This document shows positions 23,682 through 32,195 of a DNA stretch of 58,433 nucleotides, piece by piece; within the stretch, counting starts at the first letter, position 1, and each line of letters begins with the position of its first letter. Source of the DNA: Microcaldota archaeon. Its GTDB lineage: Archaea; Micrarchaeota; Micrarchaeia; Micrarchaeales; Micrarchaeaceae. The stretch lies in the NCBI GenBank assembly GCA_030040895.1, contig JASHSJ010000002.1:1-58433 (forward strand). The letters run 5' to 3'. Both the position numbers and the translations under genes were made by a program. Below the pieces are notes generated by a model that made no database searches, had not been told where the DNA came from, and saw only the letters and a program-made list of their open reading frames with translations.

Positions 23682-24404
23682 ATGGCAGAAGAGAAAGCAG
23701 AGAAAACGTACAGCGAACTTGCAGCCATGATAGAGAGCGTTGAGGCCGGTTATTCCCCTACTGAGATAGTCAACCTTGATCTTAATGAAATGCTTAAGTC
23801 GGAGCAAAACCCCAATCCAATAAAGTATTCTGACATGCTTGCGATCATAGAGGAGTTCGAGGGTCCGCAAAGGGGGAGTCGCGTGGCGATTGGAAAGCCA
23901 GGAACGACACAGCAGGCATATCAGCAGCCGGCTCAGCAACAGCAGCCTGTTGTGCCACAGGTGCCTCAGCCGCAACAACAGCAACAGCAACCAATGCCAC
24001 AGATAGTGCAGCCGCAGCCAGCCAACGGCAGCGTAGCTCCAAGGGAGAAGCGCAAGATAGCCGCCAAGCTGGAACTTGGCAAGGCTATTGATCAGCTGGG
24101 AGAGCTGGAGGCAGAGATAAAGATGAGGTCAATAAGCACTGATGATCTGGTACTGCCCAATCTATCCGTGCCAGACCAGATATCAGAACTGGAAAGAATC
24201 ATAGAAGGGCTTAGGACCGGAGTGTTTGACAAAGACCATCTTGATACGGTAAGGCAGGAGCTGCAAGGACTCGACAAGATAGTCCAGCTGCAGAAAGCCA
24301 AGATGAAAGTATCGGGAAGGGCGGGAGACAGCGAGGAGATAATGATACGTGACCAGAGGCTCAAGAGTGCGCTTGAGCTGCTCAGGCAGCAGGGTGTTAG
24401 ATAG
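23682..24404 (+). CDS. Pro/Gln-rich linker protein of the pilus operon
   Basis: The 240-residue soluble protein has a helical N-terminal domain (about 1-62), a Gln/Pro-rich disordered middle (about 75-112) and a helical, charged C-terminal half. No family is recognised. It lies 9 nt after the ATPase gene, and its stop overlaps the GTG start of the GspF-like gene (TAGTG), so expression is coupled. The next protein also has a Pro/Gln-rich N-terminal tail, so the two may contact each other or the ATPase. Confidence 0.7.
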   Translation: MAEEKAEKTYSELAAMIESVEAGYSPTEIVNLDLNEMLKSEQNPNPIKYSDMLAIIEEFEGPQRGSRVAIGKPGTTQQAYQQPAQQQQPVVPQVPQPQQQQQQPMPQIVQPQPANGSVAPREKRKIAAKLELGKAIDQLGELEAEIKMRSISTDDLVLPNLSVPDQISELERIIEGLRTGVFDKDHLDTVRQELQGLDKIVQLQKAKMKVSGRAGDSEEIMIRDQRLKSALELLRQQGVR

Positions 24405-25612
24405 TGGCGTGGTTCTCCAAGAAAAAGAAGGTCATTGAGGTAGGAGGAAAGAAGATAGAGCTAGAGCCAAAGCCATCGAGGATCGGTTTTCTGGGCTTTG
24501 GCAGGAAGCCGCGGGCCCAGCAGGCAGCACAGCCAACGCCGCAGCCGCAGATCAAGGTGCCGCAGCCAGAGCAAAAAATAAACTTCAACCTTCCGTTCAG
24601 CAAGAATCAAGAACCGCAGGCAGGTGCAGCACCGCAACAGAAACCGGCGCAGCAACCCGCATCTGGCGAGTTGCAGGTGCCGCAGCCAAAGCTGGAAATA
24701 CCGAAGCTGGTCGTGCCAAAAGTGCAGCAAGAAAGGCAGAGACCGCCTGCCGTTCCCGCCGGCAAGCGGCAGACTGGCAATTTCCTTGACAACTATCTTG
24801 CAGGCGCATTGGCGGGGCAGAAGAATCTCCCGAACCTGCTCAGGGAGGAAGGGATAGCCGGAACTCCATTGCAGTTTGTGCGCAGGATGTTTACAGCCGC
24901 GCTGATGATCGCCACTGTCATAACTGTGGTATTTGCGGCGCTGCTCAGCATAGCGGGAGTGGATATACTTGAAACTGTGGTACTTGCCGTGATGATGGGC
25001 GTGGCGTCTTACGGCATAGCATTCAACCTGTTCCTGCAGTATCCAGCCGCAAAGAGGGCAAGAAGCGCGAAGATCATAGAACGCGATATATTGTTCGCAG
25101 CAAGGGACATGATAATATCACTTAGATCAGGAATGCCGCTGTTTGATGCAATAAAGGCGGTCAGCACTGGATACGGAGATGCAAGCAAAGAATTTTCGAA
25201 GATAGTAGAGAAGGCGCAGTTCAGGGTGCCGCTTGACGAGGCTATAGATTCGACCATTTCGGAGTCAAAGAGCCCGTCGTTCAAGAAGATAATGCTGCAG
25301 GCATCGGTCAGCATAAGAGCGGGGGCAGACGTCGTCGCGGCGCTGCAGGCGGTCATAGACCAGCTGCAGCAGGAGAGGATCATTGAGCTGAGGGCGTACG
25401 GCCAGAAGCTAAACGCGCTGGCGATGTTCTACATGCTTTTCGGCGTCATACTGCCAAGCATGGGAATAGCGGTGCTTACAATACTGACGACTTTCATAGC
25501 GATATTCACGGTCAATACTACGCTTCTGGGGCTGATGATAGCTTTCATATTCATAGTACAGCTTGTATTTCTCAGGCTGATAGTAGCATCAAGGCCGGTA
25601 TTTGCTTTGTGA
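24404..25612 (+). CDS. GspF/FlaJ/TadB-type membrane platform protein with P/Q-rich tail
   Basis: The 402-residue protein starts at GTG 24404. Residues 1-130 are a basic, Pro/Gln-rich cytoplasmic tail. Two membrane helices (about 163-205) precede a T2SSF domain with the typical DMIISLRSGMPLFDAI helix, then two more membrane segments at the end. T2SSF proteins form the inner-membrane base acted on by the ATPase. The next gene is a second member, as in TadB/TadC. Confidence 0.86.
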   Translation: MAWFSKKKKVIEVGGKKIELEPKPSRIGFLGFGRKPRAQQAAQPTPQPQIKVPQPEQKINFNLPFSKNQEPQAGAAPQQKPAQQPASGELQVPQPKLEIPKLVVPKVQQERQRPPAVPAGKRQTGNFLDNYLAGALAGQKNLPNLLREEGIAGTPLQFVRRMFTAALMIATVITVVFAALLSIAGVDILETVVLAVMMGVASYGIAFNLFLQYPAAKRARSAKIIERDILFAARDMIISLRSGMPLFDAIKAVSTGYGDASKEFSKIVEKAQFRVPLDEAIDSTISESKSPSFKKIMLQASVSIRAGADVVAALQAVIDQLQQERIIELRAYGQKLNALAMFYMLFGVILPSMGIAVLTILTTFIAIFTVNTTLLGLMIAFIFIVQLVFLRLIVASRPVFAL

Positions 25613-25616
25613 TTCC

Positions 25617-26615
25617 ATGGCCATAGACATAAACTTTGAGCGAATGATTTCGAGGGGTATGGCAAAATCCATATCAGACGAACTCGACATGGCTGGAGTC
25701 AAGCTTTCGGTAAACACCGTAGCCGGAATCATGATAGTACCGGGGATAATAACGTTCCTGCTCTCTACCATTCTCATATACGTATTTCTCATCAGCAACG
25801 CGTTCATATCAGTCGCGGCTGGAATCATAGCGTGGGGAAGCGTAATAGCTGGAGTCTATCTCTGGCTGGAATACAGGATAGACCAGAGAAAGACGAAGAT
25901 CGAGGCGATGCTGCCAGATTATCTGCAGATAGTCGCGGCAAACCTGAGGAGCGGGATATCACTGGAAAGGGCAATGCTCCTGGCTGCAAGGCCGGAGTTC
26001 AGCTTCCTGAGCGATGAGGTCAAGGAGCTCAACAGGAGGGTATTCGGAGGGCAGACGCTCGAGGCATCGCTGCAGGAATTCGCATCAAGGTACAGATCAA
26101 ACCAGCTGTCACACGCAATCAGGATGATGAACGAGGCACTGAGATACGGAGGGGCTATGGCTGATCTAGTCATACAGATATCAAAGGACATGAGAGACCA
26201 ACAGGTCATACAGAAGGAAGTTGCGGGCCAACTCCTCCTGTACACTATATTCGTCGCGTTCGCTGGAATAATAGCGGCTCCTGTCCTCTACGGGCTGACT
26301 GCGCAGATGATAACCGTCACCGACCAGGTGTGGAACGGGATACTCGCGGCGAATCCTGCAGGACTCCAAGGAGTAGGCGTTTCGTTCTTCAAGCCAACTC
26401 CGCCGCAGATAACGCCAGATGAATATCAGCTGTTTGCGTATCTTGCCATACTGATAATAACCGGATTTGCAAGCCTTATAATATCGGCAATATCCACGGG
26501 GTCAATAATAAAAGGGCTGAGGTTTGTACCGCTTGGCATGATAGTAGGGGTTCTTATTTTCATAGTTGTGCGGCACGTAATGGCCAGCATATTCGTAAAC
26601 ATCGGCAGCATATAG
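25617..26615 (+). CDS. GspF/FlaJ/TadC-type membrane platform protein
   Basis: Starting at ATG 25617, 4 nt after the previous stop, the 332-residue protein has membrane helices near 40-80, a cytoplasmic T2SSF domain with LQIVAANLRSGISLERAM, and three or more C-terminal membrane segments. It should pair with the preceding platform protein. The gene ends 3 nt from the convergent lectin/pilin gene. Confidence 0.88.
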   Translation: MAIDINFERMISRGMAKSISDELDMAGVKLSVNTVAGIMIVPGIITFLLSTILIYVFLISNAFISVAAGIIAWGSVIAGVYLWLEYRIDQRKTKIEAMLPDYLQIVAANLRSGISLERAMLLAARPEFSFLSDEVKELNRRVFGGQTLEASLQEFASRYRSNQLSHAIRMMNEALRYGGAMADLVIQISKDMRDQQVIQKEVAGQLLLYTIFVAFAGIIAAPVLYGLTAQMITVTDQVWNGILAANPAGLQGVGVSFFKPTPPQITPDEYQLFAYLAILIITGFASLIISAISTGSIIKGLRFVPLGMIVGVLIFIVVRHVMASIFVNIGSI

Positions 26616-26618
26616 GCT

Positions 26619-29480
26619 CTAGACGCAGATGTTTGCTGTAGTAGTGGATTGCAACTGCGGTCCCTCTATTATTGTTGGTATGGTTACCACGGTAAGCGGC
26701 GGGCTGTAGCCTGTGCCCCCCGATGATGATATGCATCTTCCATACATGGGCGAAGCGCATCCGGCGCCAGGAACGAAGTTCGGGCATGATGAAGGGCAGG
26801 AATATCCTGCAATTGGCAGCGTGCAGGTATTGCACGAATAAGTATTGCCGGTGGCCACCGGGCCTATTGTAGTGGTGGAGGGGAAGGACGTGGACGAAGA
26901 CTGAGTCCCTATGACACCGTTGCTGACCAGCGCGCCAACGTAGTTTGAATATGCTGTTGAGCCCATGAAGGTTGCGCCCAGGCAGTAGTAGGTAGTTGAA
27001 GCTGGGGAATTTGAATACGAACTCGAGGTAGCTCCTGATATGGCAGTCCATGAAGACCCGCACGTCCCGGCTACTGTGTTGCTGTACCACTGGTATGTTG
27101 GACTGGAAGGCAATGAGAGCGAGCTGGTAAGCGATACCGTCTGGCCGTTGTTGGTCAGGGCGGGGCTTATGGATATTGTAAAGGGAGAGGAACTGCCGGA
27201 AAAGACCCACGCGCTCATTGACAAGGATCTTATGCTGGTGACCAGCCAGTTGGCTGTCAGGCTTCCATAGCTCGCGAACACGCAGTTGGCTGCGAACGAG
27301 GTGCTCCCGCCTTCCGAAATATAGTTAGCAACCTGGCATCCTGCTGGAAGCGTAGGCAGCACGCCGGCTGAGGCACTGCTCGCAGAACCCAGTATATAAC
27401 CGCCGTATCCTGCAGCGGGGACCGAAAAGGTAACAATCAGATTTGTCGTACCGGAATTCCCGTTTACGCCATTGCTTGCGAACGCCACCAGATTGCTTGG
27501 AAGCAGGTTGCTTGCAAGCCCGACTGTTCCCAGCTGCGCGGATATGACGTTTAGGCTTGTCGTGAAAGCGCTGCTCGGTGAGTTCCCGGAAGATGAGAAA
27601 TTGAGCCCGTATGTTGTAACCTTGGTTTCGGGGTTGTAGTTGCTGAACTGCTGCGAGTAGAGCGCATTATCTGGTCCGTATGTTGAATAGCTTACTGTAG
27701 GCTGTACGCTATTGCTGACCTGCCCGCCAGATGCAAAGAAATACGAGTTATAAGTAGTGGATGGCGATGATGTGGCTTCTTTTAAGGCATCGCCAAAAAA
27801 CACCCATGTGTTGCTGCTAGACCATGAGAAGCCGTAAACTGCGGCGGATTTTGTTGACGTTACAAATGCGTTTCCCGCTATCACCGCCCTGCTGCCCGCG
27901 GCCTGTGCTATTATGTTCATCGTGGTCGAGCTGAAGCTTGTGGGAGTGGACGAGACTGCGCCCATCACGATTATCATGTCATTTGCATTGCTAGTGGTTA
28001 TGGCTACATTGCCTGTCGTGGTCGATGAAGAATCTACGGTGTTTGTTGGCAGGGCGGAGTTCGGATCGAACGGGCTCACAGTGTTTGCTCCGCTGACTCC
28101 AAACGCCACTATGTCAAGGTTGCCTGTTGTTGCGGTATTGCTGGCCACTGTTATCTGGTCGTTCGTGAGCGCGCTGCTCGCTAGCGCATACCATTCATAG
28201 TTTGTTCCTAGCGTTGCGGTTTCCGTTTGCCTTACGCTCCACGACAAGTGTGAAGTGTCGCTAATCGATAGCGTCACCACGGATGAACCGCTTATTCCGC
28301 TATAGACAATTATTATGTCGTTTGCATTGGCTGTGCTCAGCGTGGCTGTCACAGTATTTGCGCTTGTCCTAATTGCATTGGATCCATCTATGCTCATGCT
28401 GACTGGGCTACCGCCTCCGGACGCAAACGAAAGCTGCGTGCTTGTGCCTGATAAACTTGTGGATCCTGTATTCGCTGTTGTGAATGTAGGAAGAGTACCG
28501 ACCGGCGCAGACCCGGATACTTCATTTGAATCCGATACCAATGTTATTGACTGCGCGGAGTTTGCAACCTTTGTTGTCAGAAGGGTGGGGCATGATGACG
28601 GGCACAGTGGAGCGAAACCAGAGTACGGCGTATCGCATTTTGCCGTTGTGAACGCCGCTTCCAGCACCGTGTTCGCGTTGAGCGTAAGCGTCGTGTTTCC
28701 GCCCGACGGCGCGAGCGCCGCAAGGTAAGACGGGGAGTTGACAGCGAAATACGCCAGGCTGTCGCCTGATGGGGGCTGCCCGAATATCTCATATGTACTT
28801 GGGAATAGCAGAACCTGTGCATTGTTGGAATACGGATTTCCAGATATCCTGACAAACCCGCCAGGGCCGCTGTCAATGGTGTTGGTGGACCACACCTGCG
28901 TTATCACATTAACAGCGTATGCAGCAGATGAATATGGAGTGAGCAGGCTCTGGGTTGCGTATCCGGATGTTTTGTAGGTGATCGAGCCGCAGCTGCCCGA
29001 AGAGCTTGACGTGCACAGCTGGTAGCTTATTATGAATAGCGTATTTACCATAGATCCTATGGACGGCTCATAAGTCCCTGATATCGTGCTTCTGCAAAAT
29101 ATCTGCGCGCCTGGCAGCGCAAACGACGGAGTGCAGCTGCCCGCATAGCTGCCCTGGCCCTGCGAGCCGAGGTTGCTCACTATGGCGTTGAAGGAATTAG
29201 AGCCCAAGTATATCGGATTGTTCAAATTATTAGTGAATATTATCTGGTAGGTTATCGGGGCAGATGCGGATCCGTATGCGGTAAGCAGGGTTCCCTGGCA
29301 CGGAAACAGCGGCGATATATAGCAAGTTGCCGGAACGTAGTTTGACGGTGCAGCGGTCAGCGACAGTATTGCCGCGGCTGCCAGCACAAGCGCGAGTATG
29401 AGCAGCGCCCATGAATATGTTGAGAGAAACTCTATTGCCGACTGGCCCCTGAACCACAATGCTGCTTGGCGCCCATCCAT
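26619..29480 (-). CDS. Giant class III signal-peptide surface protein with Ig-like C-terminal domain
   Basis: The 953-residue protein has the archaeal pilin leader RGQSAIEFLSTYS and helix (about 12-43), and an N-terminal domain related to that of the protein at 1293-2834. A long Ser/Thr/Asn-rich beta region follows, containing two similar segments each with NANDxIIV. An Ig-like domain lies near residues 775-870 (PTYQWYS...YYCLG). A Cys-rich tail ends the protein. It is probably processed at the membrane and displayed on a filament or the cell surface. It lies 42 nt downstream of the LamG cluster and is transcribed in the same direction. Confidence 0.78.
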   Translation of the reverse strand: MDGRQAALWFRGQSAIEFLSTYSWALLILALVLAAAAILSLTAAPSNYVPATCYISPLFPCQGTLLTAYGSASAPITYQIIFTNNLNNPIYLGSNSFNAIVSNLGSQGQGSYAGSCTPSFALPGAQIFCRSTISGTYEPSIGSMVNTLFIISYQLCTSSSSGSCGSITYKTSGYATQSLLTPYSSAAYAVNVITQVWSTNTIDSGPGGFVRISGNPYSNNAQVLLFPSTYEIFGQPPSGDSLAYFAVNSPSYLAALAPSGGNTTLTLNANTVLEAAFTTAKCDTPYSGFAPLCPSSCPTLLTTKVANSAQSITLVSDSNEVSGSAPVGTLPTFTTANTGSTSLSGTSTQLSFASGGGSPVSMSIDGSNAIRTSANTVTATLSTANANDIIIVYSGISGSSVVTLSISDTSHLSWSVRQTETATLGTNYEWYALASSALTNDQITVASNTATTGNLDIVAFGVSGANTVSPFDPNSALPTNTVDSSSTTTGNVAITTSNANDMIIVMGAVSSTPTSFSSTTMNIIAQAAGSRAVIAGNAFVTSTKSAAVYGFSWSSSNTWVFFGDALKEATSSPSTTYNSYFFASGGQVSNSVQPTVSYSTYGPDNALYSQQFSNYNPETKVTTYGLNFSSSGNSPSSAFTTSLNVISAQLGTVGLASNLLPSNLVAFASNGVNGNSGTTNLIVTFSVPAAGYGGYILGSASSASAGVLPTLPAGCQVANYISEGGSTSFAANCVFASYGSLTANWLVTSIRSLSMSAWVFSGSSSPFTISISPALTNNGQTVSLTSSLSLPSSPTYQWYSNTVAGTCGSSWTAISGATSSSYSNSPASTTYYCLGATFMGSTAYSNYVGALVSNGVIGTQSSSTSFPSTTTIGPVATGNTYSCNTCTLPIAGYSCPSSCPNFVPGAGCASPMYGRCISSSGGTGYSPPLTVVTIPTIIEGPQLQSTTTANICV

Positions 29481-29522
29481 CTATATCCACAATCACTTCT
29501 GAACATGCATTTAATATTTTTT

Positions 29523-32195
29523 CTACGGCGGCGCTATTGAAGCCCCGCACGTGCCTTCGACTGAATTAATCTGCGTGCACAGTATGCCATTGGTGTAGAA
29601 CACGCCGTAGTCGTTTGTGCCTATCACCGAGGTCGTATTGAGCGCGCCAAGATACTGGCTGCTTAGCGGCCATATGAAATTGGCTGGAACGCCGGTTACG
29701 CTGTTGTTGAGGTAGAGCTGCGTCATCTGCGCGTTTGTGAGCGGCTGGTTGAACACCTGGAAGTCTGATGTGTATCCGGAATAGTACGTGTTGGAACCGC
29801 AGTTAGTAGTTGCGGTTCCGCCAAGCTGATACAGCAGCGAGTTGCCGGGCGTACCAGGCACGCTGCTGGATAGCGACGATATCGTATTCTGGCCAACCGC
29901 GCCGTTGATCATTACGCTGCTGGTTGAACCTGACACCAGGTTCGCGGTATACACTATATTTGTCCACGCATCCACCGGAACGTTTCCCTCGAACTTGCAC
30001 GTGGATGCCGGAGTCCAGTACAATCCGCCGTCGTAGAGCTCGAGCCTGGACTTGCTCCACGGCGTTGATTTGTTGAACGATGACAATATCACGCCGTTAT
30101 TTGAGAGCGGATATATCCACAAGGATACGCTATAGCTCTGTATCCCGTTGTTCGGCCAGGTAAGCGAATACTTGTTCGTTATATAGCTGTTTGTGCCCGG
30201 CTGGAAGAACGCCAGAGAGCTAATCACCGCGTTCTGAACTCCGAAAGCCTGCCTTTCATTCTCTATAAGCCCTGATGGAAGCGCTTCCAGCGAGGCATTG
30301 CTCAGGTACAGGTGCGGGGCAGTGTAGTTCATGCACTGGTTTATGTTGAGGCAGTTCATTACTCCCATGACCTCACTGACGTTATAGTTCGGATATTGCA
30401 TGCCGCTCAGCACAGGGTCCCCGGTGTAGTTTGCAGCATAATAATATACAACGTTGTTCTGTACCCCGTTGTAGTTGTTGCCGCTGTAATCGTTTGGATT
30501 GCCGGTCAGCGGCCAGTCCCCTACCAGATGCAGAGTGTCTACTGGATAGCCGAAGAGCCCTCTCGTATATGCTTTCTGTAGTTTGTAAAGCGGCACAGCG
30601 TAGTCATACAGCTGCACATCGGCTATCTTGCCGCTGAACCATGACATTGATCCGGAAACAGTCCCGCTGCCTATATTCATGACGTGCACGCTGTTCGCGA
30701 ACATCGGAGTGTTTGTCGGATAGGTGCCGCTGACCGGAGGGCCTCCGTTTATCTCTATGAAATAGCCGTTGGTGGTGAACTCCAGGCCCACATTGTACCA
30801 GACTCCCGCCTGGAAATTGAATGGCGCGTTTGCGTTGGTTGTTATGGAGTTCGTACCCGTTCCTATGCTCGCCCTGATTCCGTTGAATCCGCATGAGCCG
30901 CCTCCGCAAAGCCTCACATCAAACGAATTGGTGCTCGGCTGCAGCGTGCTTATCAGCGGCGCGTCGAACGATGTTGCGTAGCCCTTGTCGCTCTGGAACC
31001 AGAAGCTTAGGGCGAAGTTGCCGGTAAGGCTCAGTGTGTTCGATACTACTATGTTGGCATTGCCGCCGTTGAAATGCGGAACCGAATATGCGGCACTGGC
31101 GAGCGTGAATATCCCGTAAGGCGACCTTGAATGGTACGTATTTTGCGCCCTGTCGAGATACGCTGGAGTATAGTTGGACCCGTAGTAAGTGCCTGAAATC
31201 ACGGCGCTCTGCAGCGCGCTAAGATTCAGCAGCTCCAGCTGCGGTCCGTCGAGCAGCACCTGGGTCCCGTTGGACAGGCTGTTGAATATGTATGAATTGG
31301 AAGAGAATACTAGGTATGGGACTACTGGCAGATTCGAATTCGCGGATGTAGTTATCAGCCCACCGAAGCCGCACGCGTTGGTCTGTATGTTAACCGCGTT
31401 GTATACTGCCAGTATGTAGTATTGGTTCATGTATGTATTCGAGCCAATGGCTGCGCATGTTGGCTTTGCTCCGGAAGAGCCGGCAACTATGACAGTGCCG
31501 GCTATCGACATGAATGGCGATGTGCTTCCGGTGTCTGCTCTCCCCTGCCCGACAACAAATGCCTGCGGTATGATTCCGGTATTTATCGTGGACCGCAGCC
31601 CCTGCAACAGCGGATACGGACTCGCAGTCCCATTTATCACAACGCTTGAGACAACTGACATAGGATAGGAAAAGCTGCCTTGCGGAGTCGCGGCAGTGAC
31701 CAACGCGCTGTAATTCGCCGTAACCAGGAATGGCCCGCTCTGGTACACTCTTAGGCTGGTGTTCGAGAAGCTTATTGATATCTGCTGTGCTGCGAGCTGC
31801 TTTGTGGTCGAGTTTATGTATCCGGATATGGTGGCCCCCTTCATTATCCACGGCATCCTGACGCCGTAATAGCTGCCGTTCAGCATCATCGATTCGAGAA
31901 AGCCCGGGGTATTGTTCATCTCGTACAGGGTTCTCAGCGAAGAATTAGAATTGTATGATGTTAGGGCGTATATGGCCTGCTGCAGGCTGGTGTGCAGGAA
32001 CCCCTTCGTGTTCTGGGTCAGCGTGGAGACGCTGAACGACTGTGTCAGTGCGCTCGCCTGCGCTGCCTGCAGATTGTCATACGATATGTTGACTACAACA
32101 TACGCGATCACTGACCCGAGCATCACCACGAACACTATTATTGTAAGGAGGGTGAGCAGCACTCCCTTGCTGTAGCCAAACTTTTTCATCGCCAT
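29523..32195 (-). CDS. Giant pilin-like protein with two LamG (concanavalin-like) domains
   Basis: The 890-residue protein has a short basic N-terminus (KKFGYSKG) and a hydrophobic helix (about 12-35). A pilin-like helical region is followed by two LamG/ConA-like lectin domains (about 365-545 and 640-850), each showing SLWIYPLS/SFWFQS-type strands. LamG folds bind sugars or proteins. The start may be ATG 32195 or ATG 32189; the latter overlaps the upstream stop as ATGA. It belongs to a tightly packed run of pilin-leader genes. Confidence 0.78.
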   Translation of the reverse strand: MAMKKFGYSKGVLLTLLTIIVFVVMLGSVIAYVVVNISYDNLQAAQASALTQSFSVSTLTQNTKGFLHTSLQQAIYALTSYNSNSSLRTLYEMNNTPGFLESMMLNGSYYGVRMPWIMKGATISGYINSTTKQLAAQQISISFSNTSLRVYQSGPFLVTANYSALVTAATPQGSFSYPMSVVSSVVINGTASPYPLLQGLRSTINTGIIPQAFVVGQGRADTGSTSPFMSIAGTVIVAGSSGAKPTCAAIGSNTYMNQYYILAVYNAVNIQTNACGFGGLITTSANSNLPVVPYLVFSSNSYIFNSLSNGTQVLLDGPQLELLNLSALQSAVISGTYYGSNYTPAYLDRAQNTYHSRSPYGIFTLASAAYSVPHFNGGNANIVVSNTLSLTGNFALSFWFQSDKGYATSFDAPLISTLQPSTNSFDVRLCGGGSCGFNGIRASIGTGTNSITTNANAPFNFQAGVWYNVGLEFTTNGYFIEINGGPPVSGTYPTNTPMFANSVHVMNIGSGTVSGSMSWFSGKIADVQLYDYAVPLYKLQKAYTRGLFGYPVDTLHLVGDWPLTGNPNDYSGNNYNGVQNNVVYYYAANYTGDPVLSGMQYPNYNVSEVMGVMNCLNINQCMNYTAPHLYLSNASLEALPSGLIENERQAFGVQNAVISSLAFFQPGTNSYITNKYSLTWPNNGIQSYSVSLWIYPLSNNGVILSSFNKSTPWSKSRLELYDGGLYWTPASTCKFEGNVPVDAWTNIVYTANLVSGSTSSVMINGAVGQNTISSLSSSVPGTPGNSLLYQLGGTATTNCGSNTYYSGYTSDFQVFNQPLTNAQMTQLYLNNSVTGVPANFIWPLSSQYLGALNTTSVIGTNDYGVFYTNGILCTQINSVEGTCGASIAPP

